Origin: Pseudonocardia sp. TRM90224
Lineage (GTDB): Bacteria; Actinomycetota; Actinomycetes; Mycobacteriales; Pseudonocardiaceae
Length of the DNA: 64,000 nt
NCBI RefSeq assembly: GCF_021245725.1
Contig: NZ_JAJGSX010000003.1
Location: forward strand, 310,001-374,000
Direction: 5' to 3'
Below, piece after piece: positions 62,301 through 64,000 of the stretch. A model generated the notes under the pieces. That model worked only from the letters and a program-made list of their open reading frames with translations, did no database searches and was not told where the DNA came from. The position numbers and the translations under genes were made by a program. Each line of letters begins with the position of its first letter. The first letter of the stretch is position 1.

Positions 62301-64000
62301 TACCTCGACGAGCGCGTGCACGCCGCGCTGCAGGCCGGTGTGCTGGACGCGGCGGCGCGCCGCAGCCTCTTCCGGTACCACCTCGACCGGATCGCCGACC
62401 GGCGCGATCAGGCGAACGCGGGTCGGCTGCGCTACGGCCGGCTGCCCGAGCTGGCGCCGCTGGCCGCGTCCCTGGAGGTGCCGGCCGGGCCCCCGGCGGC
62501 CTACCGGTCGATCGACGTCGGCGACGGCGTCGTCACGTGGCAGGCGCCGCAGCTCCCGACGGCGCCGCACCCGTTGCTGGACCGCGTGGTCCGCGTGCGT
62601 GTCATCGACGGTGCGCGGGACCGCACGTACTCCGGTTCGGGATTCCTGTTCAGGATCGATGGACGGCGCGGCGTTCTGGTGACCAACAACCACGTCGCGA
62701 CACCCGAGGGCGTCGAGGCCGTCGAGAAGATCAGGATCGAGGTCGAGGTCCGGACGCCGACGGGGAACATCGTCCTGACCGGTGCCGTACTGCCGCGCCC
62801 TTCGAGGGAGCGTTTCGCGGCGGCGGCGGACCTCGACGTCGCCGTGATCGTCCTGGACGACAAGCGGCTCCTCGGCCTCCAGCTGCCGCCCGTCCCGATC
62901 ACACCCGTCGCACGGCACGGGCTCGTTGCGATGATCGGGTTCCCGGGGGACGCCCACGTCCGCGTCCGCACCGCGGACGGTGCCGCTGCCCGCACGACGA
63001 CCGGCTCGGAGCGCCTCGCCAGCGCCGGGATCGTGCACGACGATCCGCTCGCACGTGGCATCGAGGACCGTACCGGGCTCGAGACGATCGTCGTCGGGAA
63101 CCACGTCGTGCGGGAAGGGCACTCCGGCGGACCCGTCGTCGGCATCAGCGCGGACGGCCTCAGGGGGGAGGCGGTTGTCCACGGTCTCGTCAGCACCGTC
63201 GCAGAGGGATTGCTCGCCGGCCGGGCGGCCGACGAATCCGCGATCGACGTCGTCGGCGACGCCGCGCTGCGGGCGTTCCTGCTGGCGAGCGGTGTTCCGC
63301 TCGCCGCATCGCCGAGCCCGACCATGTCTCGGCGGGTCGTCGACGCGCTCACCGCCCTGCCGAGGGCGAAGGCCGCCGACGCCTGGAAGCTCGCGATGTC
63401 GCTGCGGGTGGATGAGCGCCTGCTGGTCGAGGAGGCGCGGCGATCGGGCCGGCTGTTCGTCACCCGGCCGTCGGGCGGCCGGTCACCGATGGTCGTGCTC
63501 GCGCCGGACGGTGTCGACGCGCTCGACCACACGCCGGTGCAACCCGGCCGGCAGGCCGCGCTCGTCCGCCTCGGCGACGGGAGGCGGTTCCCGATCACGG
63601 GTCCGACGGCCGTGGTCGGCCGGAGGAGCGGATCCGATCTGGTGCTCTCGGCGGAGCCCACGCTGTCGAGGGTCCACGCGGTGCTCGTGCACCGGCGCAC
63701 CGGCTGGTTCCTCGTTCCGCTGCTGACCGCGACTCCGACGACGGTCCGCGGCCGGACCGTCACCACCACCGTCCCCGTGTTCGACGGCGACGTCATCAAG
63801 CTGGGCAGCGATCTCTACGAGCTGCGTCTGGATGCCGGGCCGGGTCCCTCCGGTGGGCGGCCCGCGGTGGGGCCGGGTACCGGGGCTGCCGGGATCGGCC
63901 GCCCCGCGGTTGCCGTCGAGGACGCGCCGGCCCGGTCGGCTCGCGTGCCGGTCGTCGGCGGTGCGACGGCGGCGTTGCTGCTCGCCGGCGAGCCGGCGCT
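35352..64000 (+). CDS. giant modular secreted/membrane protein with Cys-rich stalk, ADP-ribosyltransferase-like repeats, protease and FHA-like domains (3' end outside window)
   Basis: One frame runs from ATG 35352 to the window end: 28,649 nt, at least 9,549 codons, with no in-frame stop found and the same phase wherever I checked it. Order (residues approximate): signal peptide 1-63 ending PASA; acidic Ser/Asp/Glu-rich segment 87-430 with three amphipathic E-W repeats; coiled coil 438-560; Cys-pair repeat stalk 574-2060; globular region 2070-3180 ending in KRGDGVFVDRFGGTYASIDEY and a hydrophobic segment (weakly DUF4781-like); several further membrane segments; ART-like modules near 4426-4600, 5368-5540 and 8518-8704; LysM-like repeats 5690-5797; recurrent Gly-rich beta units 6360-7800; trypsin-like protease 9070-9304; FHA-like domain 9410-9500. 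An exported, envelope-anchored giant resembling a polymorphic toxin or adhesin fits best. Ribosome site GGGAG; an in-frame ATG at 35397 is an alternative start. Confidence 0.85.
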   Translation, partial: MSARLVRDGEGLGPAMRDGVRPVRLRLTPLARLALVLRWTLGSAGGAIVLWMGAALLATPASAAVAVPIQTASLGFVKGKERPAGTLLAAGDDGDVESGDDAESGSDDSGSDSSEGSGSFEESNSDRQDEYSEKSDDTDSDTSQETPSETEEESGGQEEERAGEGDRSDDLRADRSDERSESDREDGNDSWDSGELESRITEWADDLADRFVDEARENADGERDDRSDESDGDGEQSRHRYHDSDDAEDGNHDRSASRGVADRVAEPAENGSGEDVNRQVSEWVDEMVERSGADGDEYSGAENDDENGAGYGDVVERISEWAERLGDKSGIDSSEIDSSERDSAAAGERDDAEPEHATGERQRADHDPADLPDGESVRRLCESMSGCGDLDSLRSGLASSVSARGPPESDGDRRGDIGDGDEDRNNHGDEDGRWWDDDAEQVEKALESRIDKDNSAQELEESRKQAASGEITADELTTREAAHTELATQADADKAALSEDHAELIDEVVDGHRDVSARETALESGKASMAADEYERSAAQLEQDKQDLYTSTDELREATNRDRPSGVPGDAPEDGSAAGCGSSGVFVECGSVTDSGDGEERDRCVGLAGVSSGCGAFTGSDGNEGSASCDLSGADQGCGSSASAGGSKADAWCSIGDGDCGQLSRAGRDGAGMSCETDTGSCRGSSSAPTEDPPTDSRAEGSVTCTGGCDVDAVADRSGAEVGCRSAAGSCESNGTGSTTGRTDRADSTQLVSVDGTDTRSGVASANCSATAGGCATTIEIDLDNGDDARANADVACGDGATGCAGAASADTKAGSKASSMAGDTATAAEARETTAGGAANCTVTDGGCEASSGARAAEGTAGTGESAVRIDCDTATCTGTGAATTSGTITAGPAVRETTGAATCTADGGDCDSESSSTVGGEDVARPERSALRLVTAPAARVLTADSSATSRVDCGSATCKGTGAAETTGGASGDITGIRDSKGSASCTANGGGCAATSGTEVADRAASRTDPAADRPGVTGPVSVSTANATITCDGSATSCGGSAAAATSARDTAVLAGARGTGSTAECAVTNGGCTGAASSKASSAPDFQVLDPATGKPVAGQPSTGPSSTASSNATISCDAGDNCSGTIRTTTTTAFEGTAAPRTSEGTAACTGGTGGCEVRSESSASSGPGAALAFAAEDTKVNVARLPAGPSAASVAGAVLVCDGAKLCDGKVTSSASATDPAVSADPRGSHGEGSCAGVSGGVCQAVTNSGASSGPDANVIAPVVQAKSTANATVTQEGTGEEQPSQNRKDEQPASPPAPTAPGSSANSGGPTVAGASSWSMASATLDCAQGTSCTGTASSSAAGSDGPSTVTGANGARGPPEGGSTSSGSCAGSGGCQVRTSSTAGAGQVVADVIAEQQNTTAETLAEKAEQAEQDAKKAQQAAAREGATAEQKQKATESAAAAKKATEAATEAAELAKKPVTGAPATMSESSAAAQCLAKDCTATAVADAITGAALAGERDPATASRSRAESTCTAAAKGCGVSAASAATTTTNSGLPESTTQGAPMLAGRSGTTQASASLQCPDKGCAGSVTSESTSAASPDGGAQAAIAAARPEARAAGGGNSDATDPTSVSVAAARAACTGDGPCDAGVGTSATAGASAATRVGTTSSTVQGSCSTGSGTCPVTASSTTVVTDDPATITDTLRTATAPGRPQTAQALATTSCAAAAACEGGTSGFAADSTAEVSAGCVGTGCTTRIEGNAQFSAPEGTNTASTSSTCTAGTDGNCAAGGQVGASAAGTQVSSSCSGDAGAACTYAFSARSAAQGGAGGSTATANAACGTSGGAGSGWCATNAIAVAEPGSAMAAAGCVGSTNAGCTYSYRAASSASDSGRGARASAKALGHGGGTFGQGEVMVSAQASAQPGSAMAAASCQGSAGTNCSYSYSASASAAASGPGSKASANAAGHGGGTFGQGQVMVSAQASAGPGSAQAAASCQGSPGTTCSHSYSASASASASWSGPGGRSEARASASGSGGGGMGGGGVAVSAQASAGPGYANASASCSGAANCTTSFYAHTELNEAVQRPEGLYTAFAWATCGGGGSSGGGCGVTAEVNALAGLARSGCSGDGWCNKDSGAAFIPAVPPPTPGAGPDGLDGNVHGATVDCNLAAGMCDVTMFEEDRAAKDTPSTKCPIPCAMAGRSGQTVDVDATGKATVRNPRVANQPALGVDVNVGTEGGASAVADRKGRAGGWVRGLNSTTYDSYSGSTVTYDRRTPSNVHRMTFADPTGGTFRTECPNGCSGNVGFREKMEHFVIAGTNAKINAIDQAGHQSDISWNGIGRLTPYGKPTLFADGNGPANLNGGFTRVLGPGLDANGTMQPGSFVMTGQSGSFFLSNGFKYENVNKNPGEFDRLEGVFGNADGTGGRAACNGPCVETMPDRIAKQVTCTTGCEYALRNIPEEDRVLGSTACENCFMEREFRPTPGAPNGYFSMTNHAKSPIFHVNATGEGQTCKEACRFTNVSPDGQGNGGYTVCTGTGCVIGSSRTGEVLEPWKAGMDGDPSRVLVPGATFDEKDPAGKTNTIGLFFGNADGSGRRYVCADICQNFNLNGVVKEGEYRYPAKLPTGTSTMYDWVASPNRGWLPHTVRPGETRPTMNTPLDKQIALSMGLDPNDPNAQLPLYSAGLYNSLTPQEREQYDKLVTMSGANSDIALGAFYEARIRDDAMREKSPALLGKMRDVYNGIEAYRGNRDLAALQAIDPTIRDIDAAIGDGTTGPLAQWLADRGTIDSIMLANLRLDLKNADAALQSDPNVLRRINAIDPQLTKDIRKDNPSLTPFEVSQIHLDRIRGEYGLAQTAAMGLAIEQGKLKGRIAAFEKDRAAFDSSPNQTQQWANALNSTRNKLLDDIGRSNDAIGPVMDRMAQSGAMLRTVDLAMVSGSPDKAWAGQMIRTNGDIARFTGLARAMDASKDKAQLDRAPSIHRYGTFAELTYASLRHNPIDPNERLGRFVPLPSTGRNDTYFARTAAVNMEVMRHLADDEARGQFEARYQTDALANIAAFQTGQQYLDEHMRTRSVDENARRQKLAEQGVTGQKAEEVLAVLRAGGPDVVAIPMMYSDTASGVTSEPMLFKRGDGVFVDRFGGTYASIDEYRNTGTEGFSLDGRLSWSDTIAGNDTGPVSLTGGAARYRTTGQQVGDYATTGAIVALTILAATATGGTAVVAGSAAIATGIGASAANLADRASHNQSVSWSDPNARAEYVSAGLSALPLVGRGAAAVPRIARVAPGVVRAADRTAIAGGASMLASNVSSTVDGWGRLGPNGRFDAVSGIVQGAAMLGAPAATKGGRAGLTYSFTGRPPQGGGATARAPVLDGLGIVRGGFGRPAGMDGIGGPVPASTKWAGTVRLPAEGPIRGADGRPTFSVALGGGRAPAGGQPLSTAYKPVGALRLPDGAPVNWGGGRPTFSIAPDGAWVPATGRRAPSTYSPRIALADAPIERSTPVSRSTRIADFRPEARQVGGVLAALGSLVVPVAHGAPPGLVNAAAHAPAVPGKGAVAGLKLPVQPRTPQAQQLSKAWAAGEQPGGGAAAPGALRLPGTAAVTGASTIGGIDAATTGSDARLHGLAFGSQVALTPELERALRDGTLGGLRMVPTRSGTTLPTEVRALVRAKMWNDLHGAATRDLSLAIDASAMLSHGNAVALYGGELFRGGYAGPAVSDQLVLPRYGPAQQYAPWWSDVGPTAARRGAIESAAVLDVLAGTGAAGAALRAAVDAGLPAAAAADLVADVRSSAPLVAEGAVAGFGERNGLPWTLEQRRALVDAVHDVGSGLPGAQPAALATWRAQVRARYDGLLAQARTVDQWFQPWRQRMVDELNAAADALVRTLPHQANLPPERREPGRRQQVSWQKEAGRILAEVADLRAAAARRQVEVDWAMAREWLRLTALAADHAHTSDLHLLRVEAAQREAAQREAAQREAAQREAGRRAELQQAETRSVPPSRTPDGRRSAIPPGVLGRPLLVLAAGVNAGAALAGLPLLGDLAGAAADAVLSAGGLAGVVAAAAAVQAVEMVRSRGPPRWMVTAGEPIAVTSVAGAVRSALARSVRDVAWMSSPVFDAPAGTGHAVTAQRWATAQDVRWLAGQLVVNDAGVIVAAVGDRLRTYGPYLTVDPNDFTVVLHVDRRGIHVPTGDVDIRLRAGQVAALLGALPQFQQWRERAAVKTKEVGHRPRVVIPACGLACSVELHRLQEVLNAPVVAPNVAALVHAPRKAGKAWVELEAGGRWLLADGSGPAVPVAAPRALTARGPVPGSVRLGPAGTLRPIGRRAPPVRAGGGSHVRLPAARVVAAESGAPVYLLLDESRPMWVGIEPVDASWLRVDPDGTVDRGGDPRTALTRTSVAEDGSPFVHGPSFVRDVFEHVIEDVARTLPDLASSGFADGVQIAAHYRGAVTPTGVEFDYLIKYTVEDYKDLNPWLRTGRGIDEKDQADVDQQIAALDALMARYRLPAAMVLARGINAAALPAERLAPGSVLIEPAYVSTSYGYASTFQDRFRSKPVQLTITAPAGLNVISIDGAGAENIDGDDPFPSEMEILLPRGTRFVVESDRSVGGVRHVHVVALAPASSPEAGSRAGWPMLAGVAVPSDVATLPATGSRSAEADNFAAGGGSGPTAVLEWMSGLPAGVSVLMGAAAAAGAVTLVTVLRNRGPPWTKALGRVAGRVTAAVRVWFADGLTGLRTAATLDEQPAWAAQPGEPATPFVTFETEHRIYFPVLQTAWAGLVTSAGAAAASLSSNAGLAPGLSAVAGVLAAIGVTGALVQVFPHWKSRGPWAGKVLKGAVAVVRRDGAPRMSVRQKIEQARLQLANTVWERGGAFGVTYHLPEMPAVDVELPPSLAWWLRVQLTAGGVVLVGNIEDHLHQGLPAIENSRRPISVLPFVRASVHVTFFHLVRMERGVQNFTLLALGTTPVVGVSRPRVHGLHPLRRLVNMALYYDLALTTKTPMLIPFWMKVFGIGPPFSVAPVNLFERRKLGKKVTFAFAGKVRSFDLFLGPHRVLVRLVRRTFALLVRTLPGPVSRALQRTAAGLAARAARYRSKNVTRMRKRIVDEIARQRAALEAEGDLPSERDREKLERLLSENLVGLRAADSVLKNLPRPPAKGPRLRDGIVWVAGAGAAGHVLTTLGEASVLGPIGVGAAAVATAAVGVTGMFRYLKRANAPPMLAETGRKLRVKARTVLLVVLTSLAGALAVRHGLASPGGLPAVAASASLFGLPKHRLGELARHVRLPAARVVAAKSGSDVYLSLDESRPMSVGIAPRGEPWVRVRPNGRTARSPDAHELARDVAPASDGSPFRFTEADGPPILDEDVVAAAAALPDPVPGEVTDGLTVAAHYRRTVTATDAEMDVLIRYIGADHLQLNRWLRSGEPGGVPEERLRSDRAAMDALIGRYQLPATMIVTRARNTRGLPEQRLAAGTVMVDNGFVSATHGLVFPMHSTRMTITVSPGTNLLSVDGSEYLRIVDEKFGVGSGVMEKEVTLPRGTRFVVESDRNVGRVRHLHVVALPPTATADPAPAAGRGGSALVTIGLATGAGLLLPSTVGRGGRAAAEILGGAAEQAGTVVSAGAPAAVVAMATVAAAAAAVVRIRRPAARARVWTWLGRTTAAVGIGLGVLAAALPIGSGSSGPHSRAAQVDVVRPAARVTAAPGTADVRVPLVPQFDDSPVELARLFGMDEASFLARNPGLGSGGPARALPRRTPIEVAVPGFDGIVVVRPGDNLDYFARLFARPGHGTITDLNPARFGPGSDPDLIHPGERLRVVPTPPVRVPAPAPATVEPPPPVTQPVNPPAPDPGPVGPEWPTGVLRFLYLATGGAVLGWLITRRPVALLRRWGQQRTLQDRLAALDGDPAASRGTSRVVADLVREGLPERDVAARTGWSVELVRLMAIAGHVLARHEEHPAAGPIDAAMRHRIEDHLRRQLAEADGTPSTSELERLLFALDSLVQGSWRGLTALLPAARALGLDVRWHDAEAVRVRFEGREPVTVPLGWLHAIQAEVADRVGARVIEKIDPGVLLAENAVWLGMLLEVARVPSVTDPAVATGGIEALATLVDKRPELAGAVAAVAVDLLGAVGGRDAFAPLSAGAARLADAAAATVAERAARRIAPYLDLRSDAADVVTALQRGGPDPSATIEHLRRTLRHQLDSLDALVTAKDTRATRYRDAAAAARAAAEKAAGGSDDTALERAAQLREEVRESEDRAAVAHRSAAAYRAVRGRTSKAARTYDVLLAELRAPDGPDAQVLARARTARYAVEAAHAAWEELMPADATVAAGQPTGPLPNLPELAELIDRQLATAGGSSNLVSRDRLHQALQHPQWTGTRDGMVLDAGDHEVRVGYRVLGKREIPDPVTERGRVASQTSRGYIIGGGGSDAGSTSRSFGGGVGSGPAEWLPDGPWKAVLSHVSVAVDAGRNETVGEAAEGYGLPGGVSDYRDESWLLGVLVEYEVSVRAVGTGEWGPVHRVGRPADPVDSRAMLMWMSYAYSARGPPRTVVADPERVDVAAGRAGLFTVAGPVAVDGLGALADDLYAVLSRYHADPRQHIYGQVRTLVVHELPGRFGAAASPQGFAPPPVVDAEGRTLARLTVRALPVWPRWATVGVRVANELLEYLHVLFSSTGANRSGGRQLGGAGSVNPLPAVGDQFGGHVGGTAALGGRRAGAGSHGVATSGTAIRPGVHRYRGPTVGVRGPVRYVVEIDWVDDPARQGEAVTGAGSAFLRVPEKAAHHAGLPVDANAVDRRGRLRARLVAEAPPGRRAQLPVHMGEGAGRVAAVGHALMRLDVDQGLLEDMLVVGREHGLFPPADRRRWHEVAPDTLAVQLQNLHRVAAALSAHNLETGFDHGVQVGHEVLLDRGTEQFRMTVAVAPDWSRSTYLGHDREWLMVGLDILASSAVRSWSWTRGLEGSGKVGGVALPGFDLDPGAAGVQSRSVFGGAAAGARGGERPAESSTGIASNVVTLVEGQRAATATFSASGTVRATLSGPDGSPLGTAEGGFGGRLQVPSDHLPPARSAGPAEPRPTTSWELDRATVLAADVRGAVAAVRRQLPPGWELEPEAVRRLGEFLGPDAFRAGLQDLFTAQRVARLQVRAPDGRTERVTLVLRAAARDSRWVGRAAPVLGDITMTTVSVGGGRGRTRSRSGAGSATGGIDQQQPGGAGTTDGAWTRSGAVRESDTWQLTAGLEMLVLDVGEAHLNHMAVAAEVAVTTPDGATTTEEVPLAISYAIPERDVLAHYLLGEPTVPIEQIAQAVQRLLQGDLKLSDRDTHALLARYRDDRAAWIEAGGASTPLLLAHTPEALRDGLRALYPAYGGRGSTFDALLDAAGLRNEGPDVVEVPQNVLTGMSDAAIQDGSFVVGADPTTIWRETTALVDRRFPGVLDRDVELQAVITSALAGQRWRGPLPAMLTPRGFVIEVPVRNGNAPGADRVTTIRIRVAAELGAGPLLRTGRSDTVLAIRQTYAFVQRSRSWLRSRGGKLEGASGNGPAATALGVATERSLELSGENGEQTTTLRGIGAFDGADLVVQDLQVRLTVAGVGRDGRDVRPVRTDLAGRVTRVVPDGLTRPVADAARQVRPTQHPARPSPLAMTPEVDVDAKGTRMAAAVLADRRALSRRARQVHRLGLERLFEPMMASSFLPQMATADGIELEINEPGRPGRSPRRVGRVSEGYRLRIRAELTADEFVVAKRSGIEIRTVHRDQRTTSTGRSSGVGRRWSFTVPKPLVGIGGTVSGDEHRGRRRTTRGGLRVENTMNEKGEVSTRHATVRYVVTVQAGGWVGDVFEPRGREFTFEETGIAYVTMFTADLARGATFSGLGRLTPHRTPNGVRWRPAAPSYPVQRWGPGPRSTSVGSSAVTFGGGSAGAGLNAAVVGLGLVASAVLVAPPVVAGPLVLATVAATTLLAGRALWRLLRPDRGGQGVRGPPRAAATSARWVIGVGIAVLVVWAVVHGAPHVTGLLAAAAAGGLPRRFDVLKPHGSELAPEFVETLTGTPIGPAERSALADALDRAVERSGPAWRSEFVALRDVDLSIVPPLLVVRTFGRLSAQALRGVPLDGGLPLPPLRFLHLDGAPIDGAAGGLRVLGGFRPEDAGWDVLVDSAGTIDEQAAAVQRALTEAFLAHYAGFPAEKVHMVAVLADALIHPMAGGEVELTQRAKAELDHLAAHAHHVLWRHVGDLGRVRSHIRDEFAELPKWRDLLLAYAELFHDAAVARLVVPEVGIDLVQHEVERLRSDLAEHLRRSTALSSDDRKLAASLVGRLRAEPVERLYTDRPNPSTNVRITLAGQARRDADLVTTIGRAGHLPALQKAAARNGLADEPAELIRLAVLHLAAELIGRRLEASGRAAPRGRRTSTFADVDSVIDALGAVVETRTPTPLLPTAGALFGSRWQRRPGWREWANTVEAGGLGAGFTAAGKLPAVGAVAPGTPLPSSDHPRRAAAAVVARETGVPVYLLDDAVEPMSVGEEPIGRSWLRVNPDGALERGRNTSPPVYVARYADETKAAVVEHHTANGAVADPVLSTQFHRFRRQINLWLRGGALPAELSPAQVQHYVTTMDDLTTGYRLPVAARLVQEDADVERVPPGPLAAGTVLTRLGFPDAAFGHRVEAERDWLTEGPRARVRDDAKQIRVRITAPRGLPITLVRSGHGPTDARGGPVVMARGTRLVVERDDLVDGVRRLEVVAIPAAAPPPLPGEPDTERPGPVGPVAPVDPAATAGPTPAQVVLTEGLARSDRLTMTMLAAVAWAPLWEGRGGGYRWRGSSAGVPLQDDESIVTVRAGQLTHPLRHSSDRADSWRLVAGLVSVGRVDEANQQKTILLTEDRLAELDALGLLAAVVEFHRRAWSTAPADRDGRSESDALVRRIVQAREALGPLVHGEGSLLGGRSATDAERVVAQTVATRSSTGRRIPATSDELIGLTGGLDHLAFEPVRCPGVCVVRGFNDDVSALGGTPLVAWSGPDGWIYLDERVHAALQAGVLDAAARRSLFRYHLDRIADRRDQANAGRLRYGRLPELAPLAASLEVPAGPPAAYRSIDVGDGVVTWQAPQLPTAPHPLLDRVVRVRVIDGARDRTYSGSGFLFRIDGRRGVLVTNNHVATPEGVEAVEKIRIEVEVRTPTGNIVLTGAVLPRPSRERFAAAADLDVAVIVLDDKRLLGLQLPPVPITPVARHGLVAMIGFPGDAHVRVRTADGAAARTTTGSERLASAGIVHDDPLARGIEDRTGLETIVVGNHVVREGHSGGPVVGISADGLRGEAVVHGLVSTVAEGLLAGRAADESAIDVVGDAALRAFLLASGVPLAASPSPTMSRRVVDALTALPRAKAADAWKLAMSLRVDERLLVEEARRSGRLFVTRPSGGRSPMVVLAPDGVDALDHTPVQPGRQAALVRLGDGRRFPITGPTAVVGRRSGSDLVLSAEPTLSRVHAVLVHRRTGWFLVPLLTATPTTVRGRTVTTTVPVFDGDVIKLGSDLYELRLDAGPGPSGGRPAVGPGTGAAGIGRPAVAVEDAPARSARVPVVGGATAALLLAGEPA
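35610..36720 (+). other. acidic low-complexity region with E-W helical repeats (giant protein)
   Basis: After the signal peptide, about 370 residues are dominated by Asp, Glu, Ser and Arg. Embedded are three related amphipathic stretches, ESRITEWADDLADRF, NRQVSEWVDEMVERSG and VERISEWAERLGDKSG (about residues 200, 278 and 314), sharing the pattern hxEWhxxhhxR/K. A predicted coiled coil follows. Confidence 0.65.
37071..41550 (+). repeat. Cys-pair repeat stalk (giant protein)
   Basis: About 1,490 residues made of more than twenty short Ser/Thr/Ala/Gly-rich units, each with two Cys 5-9 residues apart followed by a polar strand, e.g. CTVTDGGCEASSGA, CTADGGDCDSES, CTANGGGCAATSG, CSTGSGTCPVTASS, CSGDAGAACTYAFSA. 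Regular Cys pairing suggests a disulfide-stabilised beta-solenoid or fibre outside the cell. An Ala/Glu/Lys coiled coil (39540-39760) interrupts the array. Confidence 0.8.
41012..41390 (+). repeat. 189-bp tandem duplication inside the stalk
   Basis: GGCCACGGCGGTGGGACGTT begins at 41025 and again at 41214, exactly 189 bp (63 codons) apart. The encoded units contain GHGGGTFGQG(E/Q)VMVSAQAS and ASCQGS..T.CS(Y/H)SYSASAS. A shorter third relative follows (VAVSAQASAGPGYANASAS, about 41447). Confidence 0.85.
47191..47256 (+). repeat. 15-bp tandem repeat coding for REAAQ units
   Basis: Four copies of a GAGGCRGCGCAGAGG-type unit in frame give EAAQREAAQREAAQREAAQR, a highly charged helical linker in the giant protein. 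Confidence 0.8.
48306..49155 (+). other. ADP-ribosyltransferase-like module 1 with intact catalytic signature (giant protein)
   Basis: Begins with the cassette HVRLPAARVVAAESG...VYLLLDESRPMWVGI (48306-48470). The ART-like domain has QIAAHYRG at its start, LARG with Arg4495, the STS motif in YVSTSYG (Ser4520-Ser4522) and the ExE pair in SEMEILLPRGTRFVVES (Glu4570, Glu4572). R, STS and ExE are the defining residues of arginine-type ADP-ribosylating toxins; the ExE context suggests an NAD:arginine-type transferase. Target unknown. Confidence 0.7.
51132..51970 (+). other. ADP-ribosyltransferase-like module 2, altered STS motif (giant protein)
   Basis: Same order as module 1: cassette HVRLPAARVVAAKSG...VYLSLDESRPMSVGI (from 51132), then TVAAHYRR, TRARN with Arg5436, FVSATHG where STS is replaced by Ser-Ala-Thr (5461-5463), and EKEVTLPRGTRFVVESDR (Glu5509, Glu5511). 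The ExE pair is kept, so weak activity or NAD binding is possible. Confidence 0.65.
52410..52740 (+). other. tandem LysM-like domains (giant protein)
   Basis: The second unit is clear: VVVRPGDNLDYFARLFARPG, then DLNPARF and LIHPGERLRVVP, the LysM order. A more degenerate first unit precedes it (PVELARLFGMDEASFLARNP). A Pro-rich linker and a membrane helix (FLYLATGGAVLGWLI) follow. LysM suggests peptidoglycan binding. Confidence 0.6.
54430..58760 (+). other. recurrent Gly-rich beta units (giant protein)
   Basis: At about 54430, 56010, 56690, 57700 and 58440 similar stretches recur: a hydrophobic strand, Arg/Ser/Thr-rich turn, a Gly-rich loop with Gly-Gly/Ser-Gly repeats (IIGGGGSDAGSTSRSFGGG, TMTTVSVGGGRGRTRSRSG), then an alternating-hydrophobic strand (YEVSVRA, MAVAAEVAVTT, VRYVVTVQ). 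They look like copies of one beta-rich domain about 110-130 residues long. No family recognised. Confidence 0.4.
60717..61460 (+). other. degenerate ADP-ribosyltransferase-like module 3 (giant protein)
   Basis: The cassette is recognisable (AAAVVARETGVPVYLLDDAVEPMSVGEEPIGRSWLRVNPDG, split over 60735-60855) and the later pieces follow the module order: QINLWLRGG, YRLPVAARL, LAAGTVLTRLG and MARGTRLVVERDD. The STS and ExE residues are gone, so it is presumably catalytically dead. Confidence 0.55.
62560..63260 (+). other. trypsin-like serine protease domain (giant protein)
   Basis: GSGFLFRIDGRRGVLVTNNH places the catalytic His at residue 9114, DLDVAVIVLD the Asp at 9162, and REGHSGGPVVG the Ser at 9258. 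Order and spacing are those of a trypsin/HtrA-type fold, so an active protease is likely. It might process the giant protein itself. Confidence 0.75.
63570..63840 (+). other. FHA-like domain (giant protein)
   Basis: FPITGPTAVVGRRSGSDLVL is followed by LSRVHAVLVHRRTGWFLVP and GDVIKLGSDLYELRL. The GR...S..H arrangement and the terminal strand are those of forkhead-associated phosphothreonine-binding domains. It follows the protease domain directly; the protein continues past the window. Confidence 0.65.

Overview
The window is GC-rich, high-coding-density actinobacterial chromosome. Gene content (a FadE5-like acyl-CoA dehydrogenase, an Rv1733c-like membrane protein, an IniA/IniC/IniB/IniR-type locus and a three-gene Bkd/Pdh complex resembling the mycobacterial one) points to the Pseudonocardiales, probably Pseudonocardia or a close relative. 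The genus is inference. No rRNA, tRNA or CRISPR array was seen.

Layout. 1-4018: a truncated DUF3024-like gene, an AhpD-type peroxidase-related gene coupled to an uncharacterised gene, and a polar amino-acid ABC importer (binding lipoprotein, permease, ATPase; minus strand). 4229-8904: a small MT0933-like protein, then a 2-oxoacid dehydrogenase operon (E1 alpha, E1 beta, E2) preceded by a 13-bp tandem repeat, and FxsA. 9023-14850: an Rv1733c-like protein, an AAA ATPase behind a promoter with a LexA-type box in its spacer, a GroES-like protein, a VanW protein with a very long disordered N-terminus, and a CBS protein. 14914-18049: a FadE5-like dehydrogenase behind a duplicated operator-like dyad, and a Tat-exported amidase.

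18149-29716 is an expanded Ini (isoniazid-inducible-type) envelope-stress locus: an IniR-like ATPase/LuxR regulator, two dynamin-like GTPases (IniC-like 496 aa, IniA-like 610 aa, overlapping by GTGA), three separate genes with the IniB N-terminal domain, and a divergent Hsp70-like protein with a transmembrane anchor. Each iniB-like gene has its own terminator and an almost superimposable promoter: a box ATCGGGGATCnnnCAGRGTC (written on the plus strand) lies exactly 21 bp from a -10-like hexamer in all three.

29840-34160 holds small housekeeping-type genes (two GNATs, a transporter, YjbR, alpha/beta hydrolase, VOC) and a hairpin-rich spacer. 34161-35003 is decayed DNA: a pyridoxamine-phosphate-oxidase-family pseudogene whose 5' end abuts a 190-bp fold-back MITE-like element.

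35352-64000 is the outstanding feature: one reading frame that stays open for 28,649 nt (at least 9,549 codons) and leaves the window unfinished. It begins with a signal peptide. An acidic Ser/Asp/Glu-rich segment, a coiled coil, a stalk of about 1,500 residues built from Cys-pair repeats, and a globular/transmembrane region follow. It then carries three copies of a cassette plus ADP-ribosyltransferase-like module (the first with R, STS and ExE, the second altered, the third degenerate), LysM-like repeats, recurrent Gly-rich beta units, a trypsin-like serine protease domain and an FHA-like domain. It looks like a giant modular surface or toxin-type protein. Its function is inference from domains only.

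Several intergenic hairpins belong to repeated families (outer arms CCCCACCGTTTTG; core CAGGAAAGCCACTTTCCTG) found at unrelated loci within the window.
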